Assembly: GCF_042432805.1 (NCBI RefSeq)
Contig: NZ_JBHLWO010000004.1
Location: 62,001 to 126,000, forward strand
Reading direction: 5' to 3'
Source: Olivibacter oleidegradans
Lineage (GTDB): Bacteria > Bacteroidota > Bacteroidia > Sphingobacteriales > Sphingobacteriaceae
DNA length: 64,000 bases
Both the position numbers and the translations under genes were made by a program. The number at the start of each line of letters is the position of its first letter. The stretch's first letter is position 1. Below are positions 1-10,011 of this stretch, piece by piece. Below the pieces are notes generated by a model, which made no database searches, was not told where the DNA came from, and saw only the letters and a program-made list of their open reading frames with translations.

Positions 1-1111
1 CGGCTATTCCCGCTGCTAAGAAGATTAAGCGAGGGATCATCGTTAATCGATCTTGATAAAACCAACCGGAGCAGAGAGCTCCGATGCCAATCCCTACTTC
101 GAGCGCTATATACATGGTTGCCATGGCTTTTCCTCGATGAGCCGGGTTGCTTAAATCCACTGTCCATGCATTGGTTGCCGGTGATAACAAACCGGTTGCA
201 ATACCGTAGATAAACGAACCGATCAATAAGCCCGGTACCGATTGAAATGAACCTATGATGGATAAGGAAATAATAAGAACGATAAGGCCAATCGTAATAA
301 TCGTTGTTCTGCCATATCTGTCAGATGTTTTTCCCGCTACGAAGCGAATCAGTAAAGAAGAAACGGTAAAGACCATAAAGAACAACCCCTTATTTTTTAA
401 GCCGATATACTCGCTCCAGTCCGGAATCAACGTAAGTATAGTGCCATAAGCAAAATAGGATAGCAAGGTCACAAAAGCTGCTGGAAACACACGTAAATCG
501 ATGATGTCGTTTTTTGTGATCTTAATTGATTGCGAGGAGAAGCGTTGTTTTTTTGCTAATGTCTCTTTCAAATTAAGTAAGATGCCAATGGAAAGAAAGG
601 CCAGGAGAGAGGAGCAGTAAAAAAGCGTGTCTATTGAATAACTCGCTGTAATGGCGCTGCCGATAGCAGGACCAATGGCCATACCCGTACTAAAAAATAA
701 CCCGTGAATACCAAGAGCCTCTCCCCATCGCGAAGAAGGAGCGATGTCGGCTACATAGGCTGCTGTAGCGGTTGGCTTAAAGCCCGTGGAAAAGCCATGC
801 AATAAGCGTAGGAATAAAAAACCGGAAACACTGCTCAAGATAGGGTAAAGAAATCCACATATAAAGCAAACGCTTGAGCCTACCGCCATAACGGGCACGC
901 GTCCTATTGTATCAGTGAGTTTACCACTAAAGGGTCTTGAAATCCCTGCCGTTAACGTAAATAATGCTATAATTAATCCTTTATATTCTGCTCCTCCTAT
1001 ACTGCTTAAGTACGATGGTAGTTCGGGTATCAGCATGTTGAAACTCGCCGAAAACAAAAGTGAGCTTGAACAAAGCAACCAGAAATTTAGCGTGTATAGC
1101 TTTTGCTCCAT
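1..1111 (-). CDS. MFS transporter (C-terminus cut by window edge)
   Basis: An open frame runs from an ATG at 1111 leftwards to the window edge without a stop, so about 370 residues of the N-terminal and middle part are present. The protein begins MEQKLYTLNFWLL and is almost entirely hydrophobic helices. The loop between helices 2 and 3 reads GLIIALFTLTAGISRPFSGKL, followed by TDTIGRVPVM, which is the classic MFS signature (GxxxDxxGRR type). A second copy of that loop, RFVAGKTSDRYGRTTI, marks the start of the second six-helix half. This supports a twelve-helix inner-membrane major facilitator, probably a drug or metabolite exporter. The substrate cannot be told. The neighbour at 1206-2654 is in the same orientation but looks unrelated. 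Confidence 0.85.
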   Translation of the reverse strand, partial: MEQKLYTLNFWLLCSSSLLFSASFNMLIPELPSYLSSIGGAEYKGLIIALFTLTAGISRPFSGKLTDTIGRVPVMAVGSSVCFICGFLYPILSSVSGFLFLRLLHGFSTGFKPTATAAYVADIAPSSRWGEALGIHGLFFSTGMAIGPAIGSAITASYSIDTLFYCSSLLAFLSIGILLNLKETLAKKQRFSSQSIKITKNDIIDLRVFPAAFVTLLSYFAYGTILTLIPDWSEYIGLKNKGLFFMVFTVSSLLIRFVAGKTSDRYGRTTIITIGLIVLIISLSIIGSFQSVPGLLIGSFIYGIATGLLSPATNAWTVDLSNPAHRGKAMATMYIALEVGIGIGALCSGWFYQDRLTMIPRLIFLAAGIA

Positions 1112-1205
1112 TAATTGATATACCGTTTGTGTTCGATAAGTGAAGGTTGCAAAGATACATATCCTAGCGCTTAAGGAACAAAACAAGTGCTATTCGTAAC
1201 AATTG

Positions 1206-2654
1206 CTATTTGGATTCATGTCCCTGATTCCTCGACATCCAAAAATCAACACGATCAATTCCCAGCTTCTCCGGGTCAAATATGGGTTCCTTCGTTCTCT
1301 TCCGCTGCTCCTCGTAATCTTTCAACAATTTGAGTGCAGGTTTGCGTAATAAAAGGATCGCTATAATATTTAACCAAGCCATCAGTCCTACGCCGATATC
1401 GCCTAAAGTCCAGGCCAATTTAGCAGTTTTTATCGATCCGTAGTAGGTTGCTGCTAAAAATAGGACCCGCAATAGCATAAGCATCCATTTTTTTTCAGTT
1501 CTTTTAAGCAGGTAACTGAGGTTTGTTTCAGCGATATAATAATAAGCCATGATCGTTGTGAAGGCAAAAAACAAAAGAGAGACAGCGACAAATCCTGAAC
1601 CCATAGACGGGAAGTGGGCATTAATCGCCTGTTGTGTAAAGGCAGGACCTTCTTCAACGCCTGGTAGATTTTCGACTAGGAAGCCTCCCGACGGACTCTT
1701 TACATTGTATTTTCCTGTGAAGAGAATCATGAATGCTGTAGCTGTGCAAACGAACAAAGTATCAACATACACAGAAAAAGCTTGCACCAAACCTTGTGTA
1801 GCGGGGTGCTTCGTTTCAGCAGCTGCTGCAGCATGAGGAGCCGTGCCTTGGCCAGCTTCGTTGGAATAAATCCCTCGCTTTACACCCCAGGCAACCGCCA
1901 TGCCAAATATGCCGCTGAAAGCTTGCTCTGTCCCGAATGCAGAACGGATGATAAGCATAAACATATCCGGTACCTGCTTGATATGTAATGCTATAATAAT
2001 TACGGCCATTAAAATGTATGCGCCTGCCATAAAAGGTACTACGAACTCAGCTACTTTTCCAATGCGTTTAACGCCGCCGAATATAATGAGTGCTAATAAC
2101 GATACAACAATCAATCCGGTAAGGTATTGAGGTATTTCAAAAGCGTGGAACGCACTCACGACGATACTGTTGCTCTGTACACCGGGAAGAAAAAGCGCTG
2201 TGCTGAAAATGGTAGCAATAGCGAAGAGTACGGCATACCATTTTATGCCCAAACCCTTTTCAATATAGTAGGCCGGGCCACCGCGATATTGCCCATCGAT
2301 TTCACGTTTGTAAAGTTGACCGAGGGTAGCTTCTATATAGGCAGAAGCAGAGCCTAAAAAAGCGATAGCCCACATCCAAAAAATAGCTCCCGGACCACCC
2401 ATGGCAATAGCTGTAGCTACACCTGCAATATTACCTGTACCAACCCTCCCCGATAGTGCAATGGCAAAAGCTTGAAATGAACTAACTCCTTGATCGGAAG
2501 ATTTACTGCCAAATAGTAAACGTAACATTTCTTTGATCGATCTTAGTTGGACTAACCGCGTGCTGAAAGAAAAGTAAATTCCAGCTCCCAAGCACAGTAC
2601 AATTAGAGCGTCACTCCAGATGATATTATTGATGTAATTGGCAATTTCCTCCAT
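1206..2654 (-). CDS. Alanine/glycine:cation symporter family protein (AGCS)
   Basis: This 482-residue inner-membrane carrier belongs to the alanine or glycine:cation symporter family, which couples Na+ or H+ flow to uptake of small neutral amino acids. The N-terminal helix is followed by the basic stretch FSTRLVQLRSIKEM. The family core GRVGTGNIAGVATAIAMGGP lies near residues 70-90 and is followed by AIFWMW. A second conserved stretch, VKRGIYSNEAGQGTAPHAAA, lies near 258-277. About ten to eleven hydrophobic helices are visible and the length is normal. The start is the ATG at 2654. The C-terminal tail is charged and cytoplasmic. The gene is monocistronic, diverging from the histidine kinase across a 373-bp spacer. 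Which amino acid it carries is not determined. Confidence 0.9.
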   Translation of the reverse strand: MEEIANYINNIIWSDALIVLCLGAGIYFSFSTRLVQLRSIKEMLRLLFGSKSSDQGVSSFQAFAIALSGRVGTGNIAGVATAIAMGGPGAIFWMWAIAFLGSASAYIEATLGQLYKREIDGQYRGGPAYYIEKGLGIKWYAVLFAIATIFSTALFLPGVQSNSIVVSAFHAFEIPQYLTGLIVVSLLALIIFGGVKRIGKVAEFVVPFMAGAYILMAVIIIALHIKQVPDMFMLIIRSAFGTEQAFSGIFGMAVAWGVKRGIYSNEAGQGTAPHAAAAAETKHPATQGLVQAFSVYVDTLFVCTATAFMILFTGKYNVKSPSGGFLVENLPGVEEGPAFTQQAINAHFPSMGSGFVAVSLLFFAFTTIMAYYYIAETNLSYLLKRTEKKWMLMLLRVLFLAATYYGSIKTAKLAWTLGDIGVGLMAWLNIIAILLLRKPALKLLKDYEEQRKRTKEPIFDPEKLGIDRVDFWMSRNQGHESK

Positions 2655-3027
2655 TTTATTATGCGTAAAGGTTAAGTAATTCTGTGAAAGCTGTAATGAT
2701 AGAAAAAAAATGATACAATTAGTAATCTTTCTCTCTAAAATGTCGTTTGTTTAAAAAAAAAATCAGAATAGCCGTGCTTTATCTCAAGAAATAAAATGAT
2801 TCATCAGTTGTATAGCTCAAATTTATAACAGTCAATCGGCTTAGTCTTTGGATAGTTTTAAACATCGAACTAAAAACAGGTGTAAACCATTCTTTTTCTC
2901 TAGGGAAGTACTAGCTAGAGAAACAACAGAAATCAAAAAAGTATCAAATAAATTTGACACGATGAAAATGTGATGAATTGTATTATCTTTAATAGAAAAA
3001 CATACGGATTATTTGCAGCGCCAATTT
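2655..3027. other. Divergent intergenic spacer
   Basis: This AT-rich spacer separates the AGCS symporter (leftward) from the hybrid kinase (rightward) and must hold both promoters. I see homopolymeric A runs and a possible kinase start region near 2976-2995 (TTG and TATCTTTA), but the spacing does not fit the Bacteroidota consensus well. No RNA gene, repeat or small ORF is convincing. Confidence 0.4.
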
Positions 3028-6000
3028 ATGAAAGGTTTTTTTGAGCAGTTGAAAACTAATTTAGGTTTGCGGGAAATCTTTCTTTCCAAGGAGCAAATGC
3101 TGACAGGTTTGGTGGATCTGTGCATGTTGCTGACAACGACCTACTTTGTTATATTCAGTTTATTGAGGAGCGTGCTGCTGGTCAGTTTTTTGGCTGTATT
3201 CTTAGTGTTTATCACTTGCTTTAGATGGTTAATACGGAAACGAAAGATTCGGATACAGTATGCAATTCATTTTTTGATTTTTATTATTACTTTTTGTCTG
3301 CTTGTTCCGTTAATGTATTTTACCGGCGGATTAAACTCCCCAATCACGTCTTGGCTTGCCCTACCTCCCTTGATATTTGTACTATTATTCGGAAATAGGA
3401 AAAATACACGTTGGTGGTTCGGTGTAATCCTTTTCATTCTAACTATTTTTACGCTTCTTTCTCAAAGTGAGTATGTTTTTCCAAATCTTATTGCACCGCA
3501 TTTGCGCGATATACATTTATTTGTATCTACTGTCGGAGTGATCATCTGTATTTTCTTTATTGCTGTCATTGCCGAGCATTGGAAAAGAAATTTATTGAGC
3601 TCACTTGATCGTACAAAGAGAATGCTGGAAAAATCAAATGAAGCCGCTCGGATTGGTCAATGGGACATCAACTTCGGAGAAAATAGTATTCACTTGAGCA
3701 AATTTGCAGGAGAAATTTTTGGTTTAAAAGAGAATGAACTGTCTGTCAATGCGTTTTGTGGCCTAATAAAGGAGAAGGAACGTTTTCAATATCTTCTTGA
3801 GAAGCTCAAACAATCAAATCGCGATCAAGAGGGACGTATGGATGAGGTATTCTCCATTCTTTCATCCCGTCGATTGGAAGGATGGATCCGCTTCATTGGA
3901 ATTCCGCTGTACAAGGGAGGGCAATGTATTGGTGCCTATGGATTAATACAAGATATTCATGAGCAAAAAAATACAGAATACAATCTGATAAAAGAGCGGC
4001 AACGCTTGAAGTACGTCTTGCAGGGTGCTAACCTAGGTACTTGGGAGTGGAATGTTCAGACAGACGAGATTTTATTTAATGAGCAATGGGCGGCGTTTTT
4101 AGGGTATGAGCTGATGGAGGTGCAGCCAATAACAGGGAGTGCCTTTCAGCGTTTTATTTATCCCGAGGATTTTGATAAGGCGAAGAATGCTATGGAGTCG
4201 TATTTTTCGGGAGAAACGGACATCTATCAGTGCGAAATGCGTATGATACATAAAGCGGGACATACGGTTTGGATGCTCGTGCAGGGAAAGATCTTGTCGT
4301 GGGATGATAAGGGCGCTCCGTTATGGATGTATGGTACGCATTTGGAAAACACCAAAGAAAAGCAATTACAAGAAAATTTGCGACGGAGCGAAAGTTATGC
4401 GCATTCACTGATAACCAGCATTCCGGATTTATTGTTTGTCTTAAGTAGGGATGGTGAATTTTTGGATTATAAATCGCATGAAAAGGATTTATATACCAAA
4501 CCAAATCTGTTTCTCGGTAAAAACTTTAAAGATATTTTTCCTGCAAAACTGGGGCTATTAATCGAAGAAAAGATTGAACAGTCTATTCGTACTGATTCAT
4601 TGGTCGAATTTACTTATAGCTTAATCTTGCATGAGCAGGAAAAGTATTATCGTGCACGCGTGGTCCCCTTCGAAGGAGATAAGATCATCGTTTTATGTAG
4701 AGATGATACGGTAAATTTCATTGCAGAAAGGGAACTGCGGGCGTTAAATGCAAAATTTAAGAGCATTGTCGATAATAGTCCTATTGGAATTGCGCTTGTT
4801 GAATATCAGACTGGTATTTTTCAGGAAGTGAATCCGGCAATTCCGATGTTTACCGGATATACGAGAGACGAGTTACTTCGGTTATCTTTTTCGGATATCA
4901 CACCTAGAGCCTATCACGAAGCAGATAAGCTACAACTTAAGCAACTCCACAAGAACGGACGCTTTGATAACTATGAAAAGGAGTATCTTCGAAAGGATGG
5001 AAAGCGGGTTTGGGTTTCTGTTACCGGTGTCGCATTTACAGACGTAAACGGAGAAAAGAAAATCCTTACGATCGTTCAGGATATTTCTCAACAAAAAGAG
5101 CAGCAAAGGGCATTGAAGGCGGCCAAAGAGCAGGCGGAGATCGCAAACAATGCTAAGTCTGAATTTTTGGCTAACATGAGCCATGAGATGCGAACACCAT
5201 TGAATGCAATTATTGGCTTTACCGACTTGTTATTAAAGAGTCCTTTGGGTGAAGCACAAAAAGAATATATGCGAGCGGTGTTTCAGTCCGGACAATCTTT
5301 GCTCGATTTGATAAATGATCTCCTGGACCTTTCTAAAATTGAGTCGGGAAAGCTTGATTTAGTGCTCGAATCGGTCGATCTCATTAAGCTGGCAAAGCAG
5401 GTTGTTGAAATATTAAAATATCAAGCAAATAAAAAGGGACTCGACTTTAATCTGATATTATCTCCCGAGCTACCCCCGTTGGTTTTGTCCGATGGTCAAC
5501 GGTTGCGTCAAGTGCTCTTTAATCTATTGAGCAATGCACTGAAATTTACGGAAAGAGGAAGTGTTGACTTGGATATTCAAGTAGAACAACATCTTTCAGC
5601 GAAAGAAGTGATTATCCGTTTTTCCGTTACCGATACGGGAATAGGAATAGCGGAAGAGAACCGTGAGAAAATATTTGAAGCCTTTGTGCAGGAAAATTCA
5701 TCCATTATTAAACGATTTGGTGGAACTGGCCTAGGATTAACCATCTCCAACAGGATACTTTCCTTAATGGGAAGCCAACTGAAATTGAGAAGTGAAACCG
5801 GAACCGGTAGTACTTTCTATTTCGATTTGTTGTTGACCTTGGTAGACACTGACCAGCCTTCGGAAGCTGAAAGGTCTTCTTTTACCGCGTCGGACAGCCA
5901 GTTGTTATGCGATGTTACCATTTTATTGGTTGAAGACAATTCAACTAACATGCTTTTGCTAAAGTCTTATTTTAATAATATTATTCCGCACGCAAAACTT

Positions 6001-6639
6001 TTAGAGGCCGGTGATGGGCAGAAAGCTTTGGAGTTGTTTAAAAAGTTTAAACCGCATCTTGTCATCACCGATTTGCAAATGCCTAAGATGAATGGTTTTG
6101 ATCTGACCACGGGCATACGATCATTAAATGATGGAAGGGAGGTGCCCATTATTGCCTTAACTGCCGGTATTTTAAACGGCGAAAAGGAAAAATGTTTAGC
6201 TATCGGAATGAATGACTATTTAAGTAAACCTGTTTTACAAGATACCCTCCGAAGCATTGTAGAAAGGTGGCTGACAGAGGAACAAAAACAACTGATAACG
6301 TGTGTTGAGCAGAAGCCGGAAAACCTGGCGAATCTTGGCGAGCGTTTGTCGAAAGTATTAAATGTAAAAATAGAAGACGCTGTTGAAATCATCGAAGTCG
6401 CGAAACAGGCGCTTCGAGAATCTATAGTGGAGGTAGACTCCTTTTATAATCAGGCCGATATTAATGCAATAAAGCATACTGCGCATAAAATTCGAGCTAC
6501 AGCACTTATGTTGGGCTTTTCCGCAATGCATAAAATTGCGTATGAAATAGAAACGGGCGACTTAACATTGCAGCAAATTCAAACAATGATTAACAAGCTA
6601 AAGCAAGAAATTCACTATGTATTGAGCTACCTTTTATAA
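3028..6639 (+). CDS. PAS-domain hybrid histidine kinase with receiver and Hpt domains
   Basis: A membrane-bound phosphorelay sensor of 1203 residues. Residues about 20-185 form five or six membrane helices. Three or four PAS folds follow (about 195-310, 320-440, 450-560 and 565-685), the last ending in the PAC-type phrase ILTIVQDISQQKEQ. A HisKA dimerisation helix follows, with the phospho-acceptor His719 in NMSHEMRTPLN. The ATPase domain has an N box (NLLSNALKF), DTGIGIA and GGTGLGLTI. The receiver has VEDN and the acceptor Asp1015 in ITDLQMPKMNG, then LSKPV. A C-terminal Hpt domain carries His1153 in HKIRATALMLG. I chose the ATG at 3028; an in-frame TTG at 3013 would add five residues. No response regulator gene is adjacent, so the output is unknown. 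All catalytic motifs look intact. Confidence 0.92.
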   Translation: MKGFFEQLKTNLGLREIFLSKEQMLTGLVDLCMLLTTTYFVIFSLLRSVLLVSFLAVFLVFITCFRWLIRKRKIRIQYAIHFLIFIITFCLLVPLMYFTGGLNSPITSWLALPPLIFVLLFGNRKNTRWWFGVILFILTIFTLLSQSEYVFPNLIAPHLRDIHLFVSTVGVIICIFFIAVIAEHWKRNLLSSLDRTKRMLEKSNEAARIGQWDINFGENSIHLSKFAGEIFGLKENELSVNAFCGLIKEKERFQYLLEKLKQSNRDQEGRMDEVFSILSSRRLEGWIRFIGIPLYKGGQCIGAYGLIQDIHEQKNTEYNLIKERQRLKYVLQGANLGTWEWNVQTDEILFNEQWAAFLGYELMEVQPITGSAFQRFIYPEDFDKAKNAMESYFSGETDIYQCEMRMIHKAGHTVWMLVQGKILSWDDKGAPLWMYGTHLENTKEKQLQENLRRSESYAHSLITSIPDLLFVLSRDGEFLDYKSHEKDLYTKPNLFLGKNFKDIFPAKLGLLIEEKIEQSIRTDSLVEFTYSLILHEQEKYYRARVVPFEGDKIIVLCRDDTVNFIAERELRALNAKFKSIVDNSPIGIALVEYQTGIFQEVNPAIPMFTGYTRDELLRLSFSDITPRAYHEADKLQLKQLHKNGRFDNYEKEYLRKDGKRVWVSVTGVAFTDVNGEKKILTIVQDISQQKEQQRALKAAKEQAEIANNAKSEFLANMSHEMRTPLNAIIGFTDLLLKSPLGEAQKEYMRAVFQSGQSLLDLINDLLDLSKIESGKLDLVLESVDLIKLAKQVVEILKYQANKKGLDFNLILSPELPPLVLSDGQRLRQVLFNLLSNALKFTERGSVDLDIQVEQHLSAKEVIIRFSVTDTGIGIAEENREKIFEAFVQENSSIIKRFGGTGLGLTISNRILSLMGSQLKLRSETGTGSTFYFDLLLTLVDTDQPSEAERSSFTASDSQLLCDVTILLVEDNSTNMLLLKSYFNNIIPHAKLLEAGDGQKALELFKKFKPHLVITDLQMPKMNGFDLTTGIRSLNDGREVPIIALTAGILNGEKEKCLAIGMNDYLSKPVLQDTLRSIVERWLTEEQKQLITCVEQKPENLANLGERLSKVLNVKIEDAVEIIEVAKQALRESIVEVDSFYNQADINAIKHTAHKIRATALMLGFSAMHKIAYEIETGDLTLQQIQTMINKLKQEIHYVLSYLL

Positions 6640-6803
6640 GAACTTTTATTTATGGTTTCGAGCAAAGCTTAGACTAGGAGTATGGACGATTAGGGGTTAG
6701 CTGTTAGGTACATTAAGCTTGAAGGGCTGGTAGCTGCGATTTTTCGTTTGAGCTTTAGCATATATTAACTAAATTGCACTCCTACAAACTGATCAATATT
6801 GCC

Positions 6804-8432
6804 ATGAAGCTTTTAGCATTTACTTTTATGTTAATTTTCAGTATCGCCGGTGTGCTTGTCGAAGATAGATTGAATGCACAAGAGTTGCAAGTCAGCACTA
6901 GAGACGGTGTGTTGGAAGGCGTTAATGAGTCGGGAGTTTATGTTTTCAAAGGGATTCCTTTTGCAGCCCCTCCCATAGGTCCTTTACGTTGGCGTGAACC
7001 ACAGCCCGTGAAAAAATGGCAAGGTGTAAGGAAAGCCGATAAATTCGGCCCACGTGCCATGCAACGCCCAATATTCGGTGACATGAATTTCCGATCAAAT
7101 GGCATGAGTGAGGACTGTCTTTACTTAAATGTATGGACGCCTACGAAAACTTTTCAGGAGAAACTGCCGGTATTGGTATATTTCTATGGCGGCGGATTGA
7201 TGGCAGGCGATGGTTCAGAACCGCGGTATGACGGGGAAAGCATGGCTCGGCAAGGTATTGTGGCAGTCACTGTTAATTATCGTTTAAATATATTCGGGTT
7301 CTTTTCCCATCCTGAGCTAAGTAAAGAGTCTCCTTTTAAGGCTTCAGGAAATTACGGTTTACTGGACCAATATGCGGCCTTAAAATGGGTACAAGCGAAT
7401 ATAGCTGCTTTTGGCGGCGATCCGAATAAGGTAACGATCGCGGGTGAGTCCGCAGGGTCTTTTTCAGTCAGTGCTCAAATGGCTTCACCTTTATCAAAAG
7501 GGCTCTTTCGAGCAGCAATCGGTGAAAGCGGTTCGCTGCTTGGCAACCGACCTTTACCTACTCTAGCTGAATCTGAAAAGAAAGGTATAGCCTTTGCATC
7601 AGCAATAGGCGCTCCGTCATTAGAGGCTTTACGAGCACTTTCGGTGGATAAGCTATTAGAAGCGACTGCTCGTCCGGATGCAAATTTTGGTGTGAACATC
7701 GATGGTTATTTATTCCAAAAAAATCCGGCGGATGTTTTCAAGGACGGAGAACAGGCTAAGGTGCCTCTATTAGTGGGATGGAATTCGGAAGAAATGAACT
7801 ATCGGGCCTTGCTAGGGAGTTTGCAGCCAACTAGGGAGAACTTCACAAAAGTTGTTAGAGAGCGATTCGGAGAAGATGCCGAAGCCTTGCTTGCTGTTTA
7901 TAAGATAGATACGGATGAGGATGTAGAGCGGGTAGCAACTGATTTTGCGGGCGATCAATTTATTGCCTACGGCACTTGGCGTTGGTCAGATTTACACAGC
8001 CAAACAGGAGAAAACCCGGTATATCGCTATCTTTATGCAAGACCCAGGCCGGCAATGCGCGCGGAAATGGGCGACGCGGTAGCTGGTTTGGCCGGCGGGG
8101 TGATAAAAGGGGGAGAGGCAAAAAAACAGCGGATACCACTGTCAAAAGGAGCGGTGCATTCTGCTGAAATAGAATACGCACTAGGCAATTTGCCAACCAA
8201 TAGGGTTTACGACTGGCAAGCCGACGATTATAAAGTATCAGCGGTATTGCAGGCTTATTTTGCTAATTTTATTAAATCCGGCGATCCAAATGGTTTAGGG
8301 GTGCCTGCCTGGCCGGCTATCCAGCAGGGCAACGCTGCAACCATTATGCACGTCGATACGTTTTCCGAAGCGATAAAAGAAAAACACCGAGATCGTTACT
8401 TACTGTTGGAAAAATTGGCTACTATGAAATAG
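6804..8432 (+). CDS. Secreted type-B carboxylesterase
   Basis: This is an alpha/beta-hydrolase of the carboxylesterase type B family (542 residues from the ATG at 6804; a TTG 30 bases upstream is less likely). A signal peptide covers about residues 1-25 and ends at NAQ, so the enzyme is periplasmic or outside the cell. The oxyanion-hole region reads YFYGGGLMAGDG. The nucleophile elbow GESAGS places the catalytic serine at 216. The acid lies in the GWNSEEMN region and the histidine in KGAVHSAEIEYAL. The family cleaves carboxylic esters, but the natural substrate cannot be inferred. It stands alone, 165 bp after the kinase and converging on the FMN reductase. Confidence 0.9.
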   Translation: MKLLAFTFMLIFSIAGVLVEDRLNAQELQVSTRDGVLEGVNESGVYVFKGIPFAAPPIGPLRWREPQPVKKWQGVRKADKFGPRAMQRPIFGDMNFRSNGMSEDCLYLNVWTPTKTFQEKLPVLVYFYGGGLMAGDGSEPRYDGESMARQGIVAVTVNYRLNIFGFFSHPELSKESPFKASGNYGLLDQYAALKWVQANIAAFGGDPNKVTIAGESAGSFSVSAQMASPLSKGLFRAAIGESGSLLGNRPLPTLAESEKKGIAFASAIGAPSLEALRALSVDKLLEATARPDANFGVNIDGYLFQKNPADVFKDGEQAKVPLLVGWNSEEMNYRALLGSLQPTRENFTKVVRERFGEDAEALLAVYKIDTDEDVERVATDFAGDQFIAYGTWRWSDLHSQTGENPVYRYLYARPRPAMRAEMGDAVAGLAGGVIKGGEAKKQRIPLSKGAVHSAEIEYALGNLPTNRVYDWQADDYKVSAVLQAYFANFIKSGDPNGLGVPAWPAIQQGNAATIMHVDTFSEAIKEKHRDRYLLLEKLATMK

Positions 8433-8492
8433 TATTTTAACGAGTTTATGCGAGATCCACTAACGTATTTGCATGTCGTGATCTCCCGCCAC

Positions 8493-9050
8493 TTACGGGC
8501 GGGCAGAAATACTATGTGACGATTCCAATAATAAGCGGCTCATCAGATTAAATTTTTCTTTATATAGCGGGTGTAAGTTTCCATCAGTATGGAAAAGATC
8601 GTTTCGTACAACGGGGATCGTATAGGGCAGTGTCCAAGCGCGAAGCGACTTGGCAACTGCATCCATCGCATTAATACCCTGCATGGCGTGGCCACCGCTA
8701 GCCCAGCATACCAGTCCGACTGTTTTGTTGGTGAGATATGGTGGATTTGCTTTACTGCTTATTTCCAGCCAATCCAAGCAATTTTTCATAATACCGGTCA
8801 TACCGCCATGATATAAAGGAGTCAGCCAGATATGGGCATCGGCCTCCGTGAAAATACCTGTCATGATTTTCACCGATTGTGGTATGTTGACAAGACTGAG
8901 ATCAAAAAAAGGAATGCCGGCATCAGCAAGATTAAATTCCGTGACCACAGCTCCTGCATCCGTTAGCCGGTTGTGAAAGTAATTACTGATGGTTTTGGAA
9001 GTACCCGTGTTCCGTTTTTCCAGGGCTCCGTTAAATATTAACACATTCAT
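8493..9050 (-). CDS. NAD(P)H-dependent FMN reductase-like flavoprotein
   Basis: This 185-residue flavodoxin-fold protein belongs to the NADPH-dependent FMN reductase family. The N-terminus MNVLIFNGALEKRNTGTSKT supplies the phosphate-binding loop after beta-1. The phrase IWLTPLYHGGMTGIMKNCLD is the second FMN contact, and GLVCWASGGHA is the third. It probably reduces flavin, quinone or an azo/nitro compound in the cytoplasm. Its start is two bases from the stop of the upstream DUF2480 gene, so the two are almost certainly one operon transcribed leftwards. Confidence 0.85.
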   Translation of the reverse strand: MNVLIFNGALEKRNTGTSKTISNYFHNRLTDAGAVVTEFNLADAGIPFFDLSLVNIPQSVKIMTGIFTEADAHIWLTPLYHGGMTGIMKNCLDWLEISSKANPPYLTNKTVGLVCWASGGHAMQGINAMDAVAKSLRAWTLPYTIPVVRNDLFHTDGNLHPLYKEKFNLMSRLLLESSHSISARP

Positions 9051-9052
9051 GT

Positions 9053-9565
9053 TTAATCAATTTGTTTGAATACAACTTTGGGCATGCCGATTTCACCATA
9101 CATTAAAGCTTTAACACGGTAAGTAAGCAAAATGTTGGTGGCACCAATATAAATAGCTTCCGGAATTTGGGGATTGGCTTTTAAAACTACTTTTTGACCC
9201 CTGAGATATTCAAAATCATTCTTCTTTATTTCTTCTATCCATAAATCCATCAGGTACTCACGTTGATGTTTGCAGGAAATGAGATCGGTGAAACTGCTCA
9301 GCTTAGCGGCTATATACATGTAAACCCATTGTGGGATAATTGCGTCAATAGCACAGAACAGAGATACCGCTGTACCCTTATAAACCGACCAGTCAACACG
9401 TTCCATGTTTTCCTTAAACTCTTTTTCTTTAAGAATTAAGCCTTTATAAAGGTAAGGAGCTAGATCAAAATCTTTGAATTTGACGGTCGGTTTATAGTCC
9501 ATTAAATTCATTGATTTAATATCCAATGTTTGTATTTTATTGGCTACATTCTCTATGCTGTTCAT
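9053..9565 (-). CDS. DUF2480 family protein
   Basis: A protein of 170 residues resembling DUF2480, a family of unknown function that is common and nearly confined to Bacteroidota. Matching phrases are IQTLDIKSMNLMDYKP near the N-terminus, LYKGLILKEKEFKENMERVD with DWSVYKG near residues 48-72, and the stretch FCAIDAIIPQWVYMYIA. The C-terminus has EAIYIGATNILLTYRVKALM then YGE, again family-like. I take the ATG at 9565 because it gives the family length; an ATG at 9616 would add 17 residues. No catalytic residues are known. It sits first in a two-gene unit with the flavoprotein. Confidence 0.82.
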   Translation of the reverse strand: MNSIENVANKIQTLDIKSMNLMDYKPTVKFKDFDLAPYLYKGLILKEKEFKENMERVDWSVYKGTAVSLFCAIDAIIPQWVYMYIAAKLSSFTDLISCKHQREYLMDLWIEEIKKNDFEYLRGQKVVLKANPQIPEAIYIGATNILLTYRVKALMYGEIGMPKVVFKQID

Positions 9566-10011
9566 AAATCTTACAATTATTTCATATTGGCATACATGAT
9601 TTGCAACGTAACCCAATAAAAGTAAAAAGCATTATTTTCTATCGTCTTCATGGCGTACCAGTTTATTTGAGAACACCCTCTTTAATAAGGGTATTTACCG
9701 CAAAGTTAAGTTCTCAAAGCAATAAACAAAGTGATTTCTTTGTTTATTGCTTTGGGATGACGTAGCTATCACTGCTCTATTAACCGTTACAAGAAAGATC
9801 AAATAACTTTAGATTACGCCTAAGTGGTTCGTTACGGTTTTAAAAAATCAGCGCATCCGATGGGCAGATACGCTGAGCTAACCAATTATAAAACCTAATA
9901 TATATGAGAAGAGAAGACAAATTGAATACGGAACAAATATATAAAAAGTCTACTAAAATAGTATACTTTTTTTTAAAAAAAATTATCCCTCCTGTGAATG
10001 CTGAATTCCAG
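9566..10011. other. Intergenic spacer between two leftward genes
   Basis: The 446 bp between the DUF2480 start and the LacI-regulator stop hold one clear structure, the 17-bp inverted repeat listed separately. The rest is AT-rich with no ORF or RNA that I recognise. The promoter of the DUF2480/flavoprotein unit should lie here. Confidence 0.4.
9715..9754. repeat. Perfect 17-bp inverted repeat (hairpin or operator)
   Basis: Arms at 9715-9731 and 9738-9754 are exact reverse complements around the 6-nt loop TGATTT. The arms contain ATAAACA/TGTTTAT half-sites. Neither strand has a T tract after the stem, so it is not a standard terminator. It sits downstream of the LacI gene and about 150 bp upstream of the DUF2480 start, so it could be a structured 3' end or a regulator-binding site. 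Confidence 0.6.

Noticed and set aside
6900..8200. Several 60-80 codon antisense ORFs across the carboxylesterase and other large genes
   Set aside because: They are shadow frames of well-supported genes with no independent motif.
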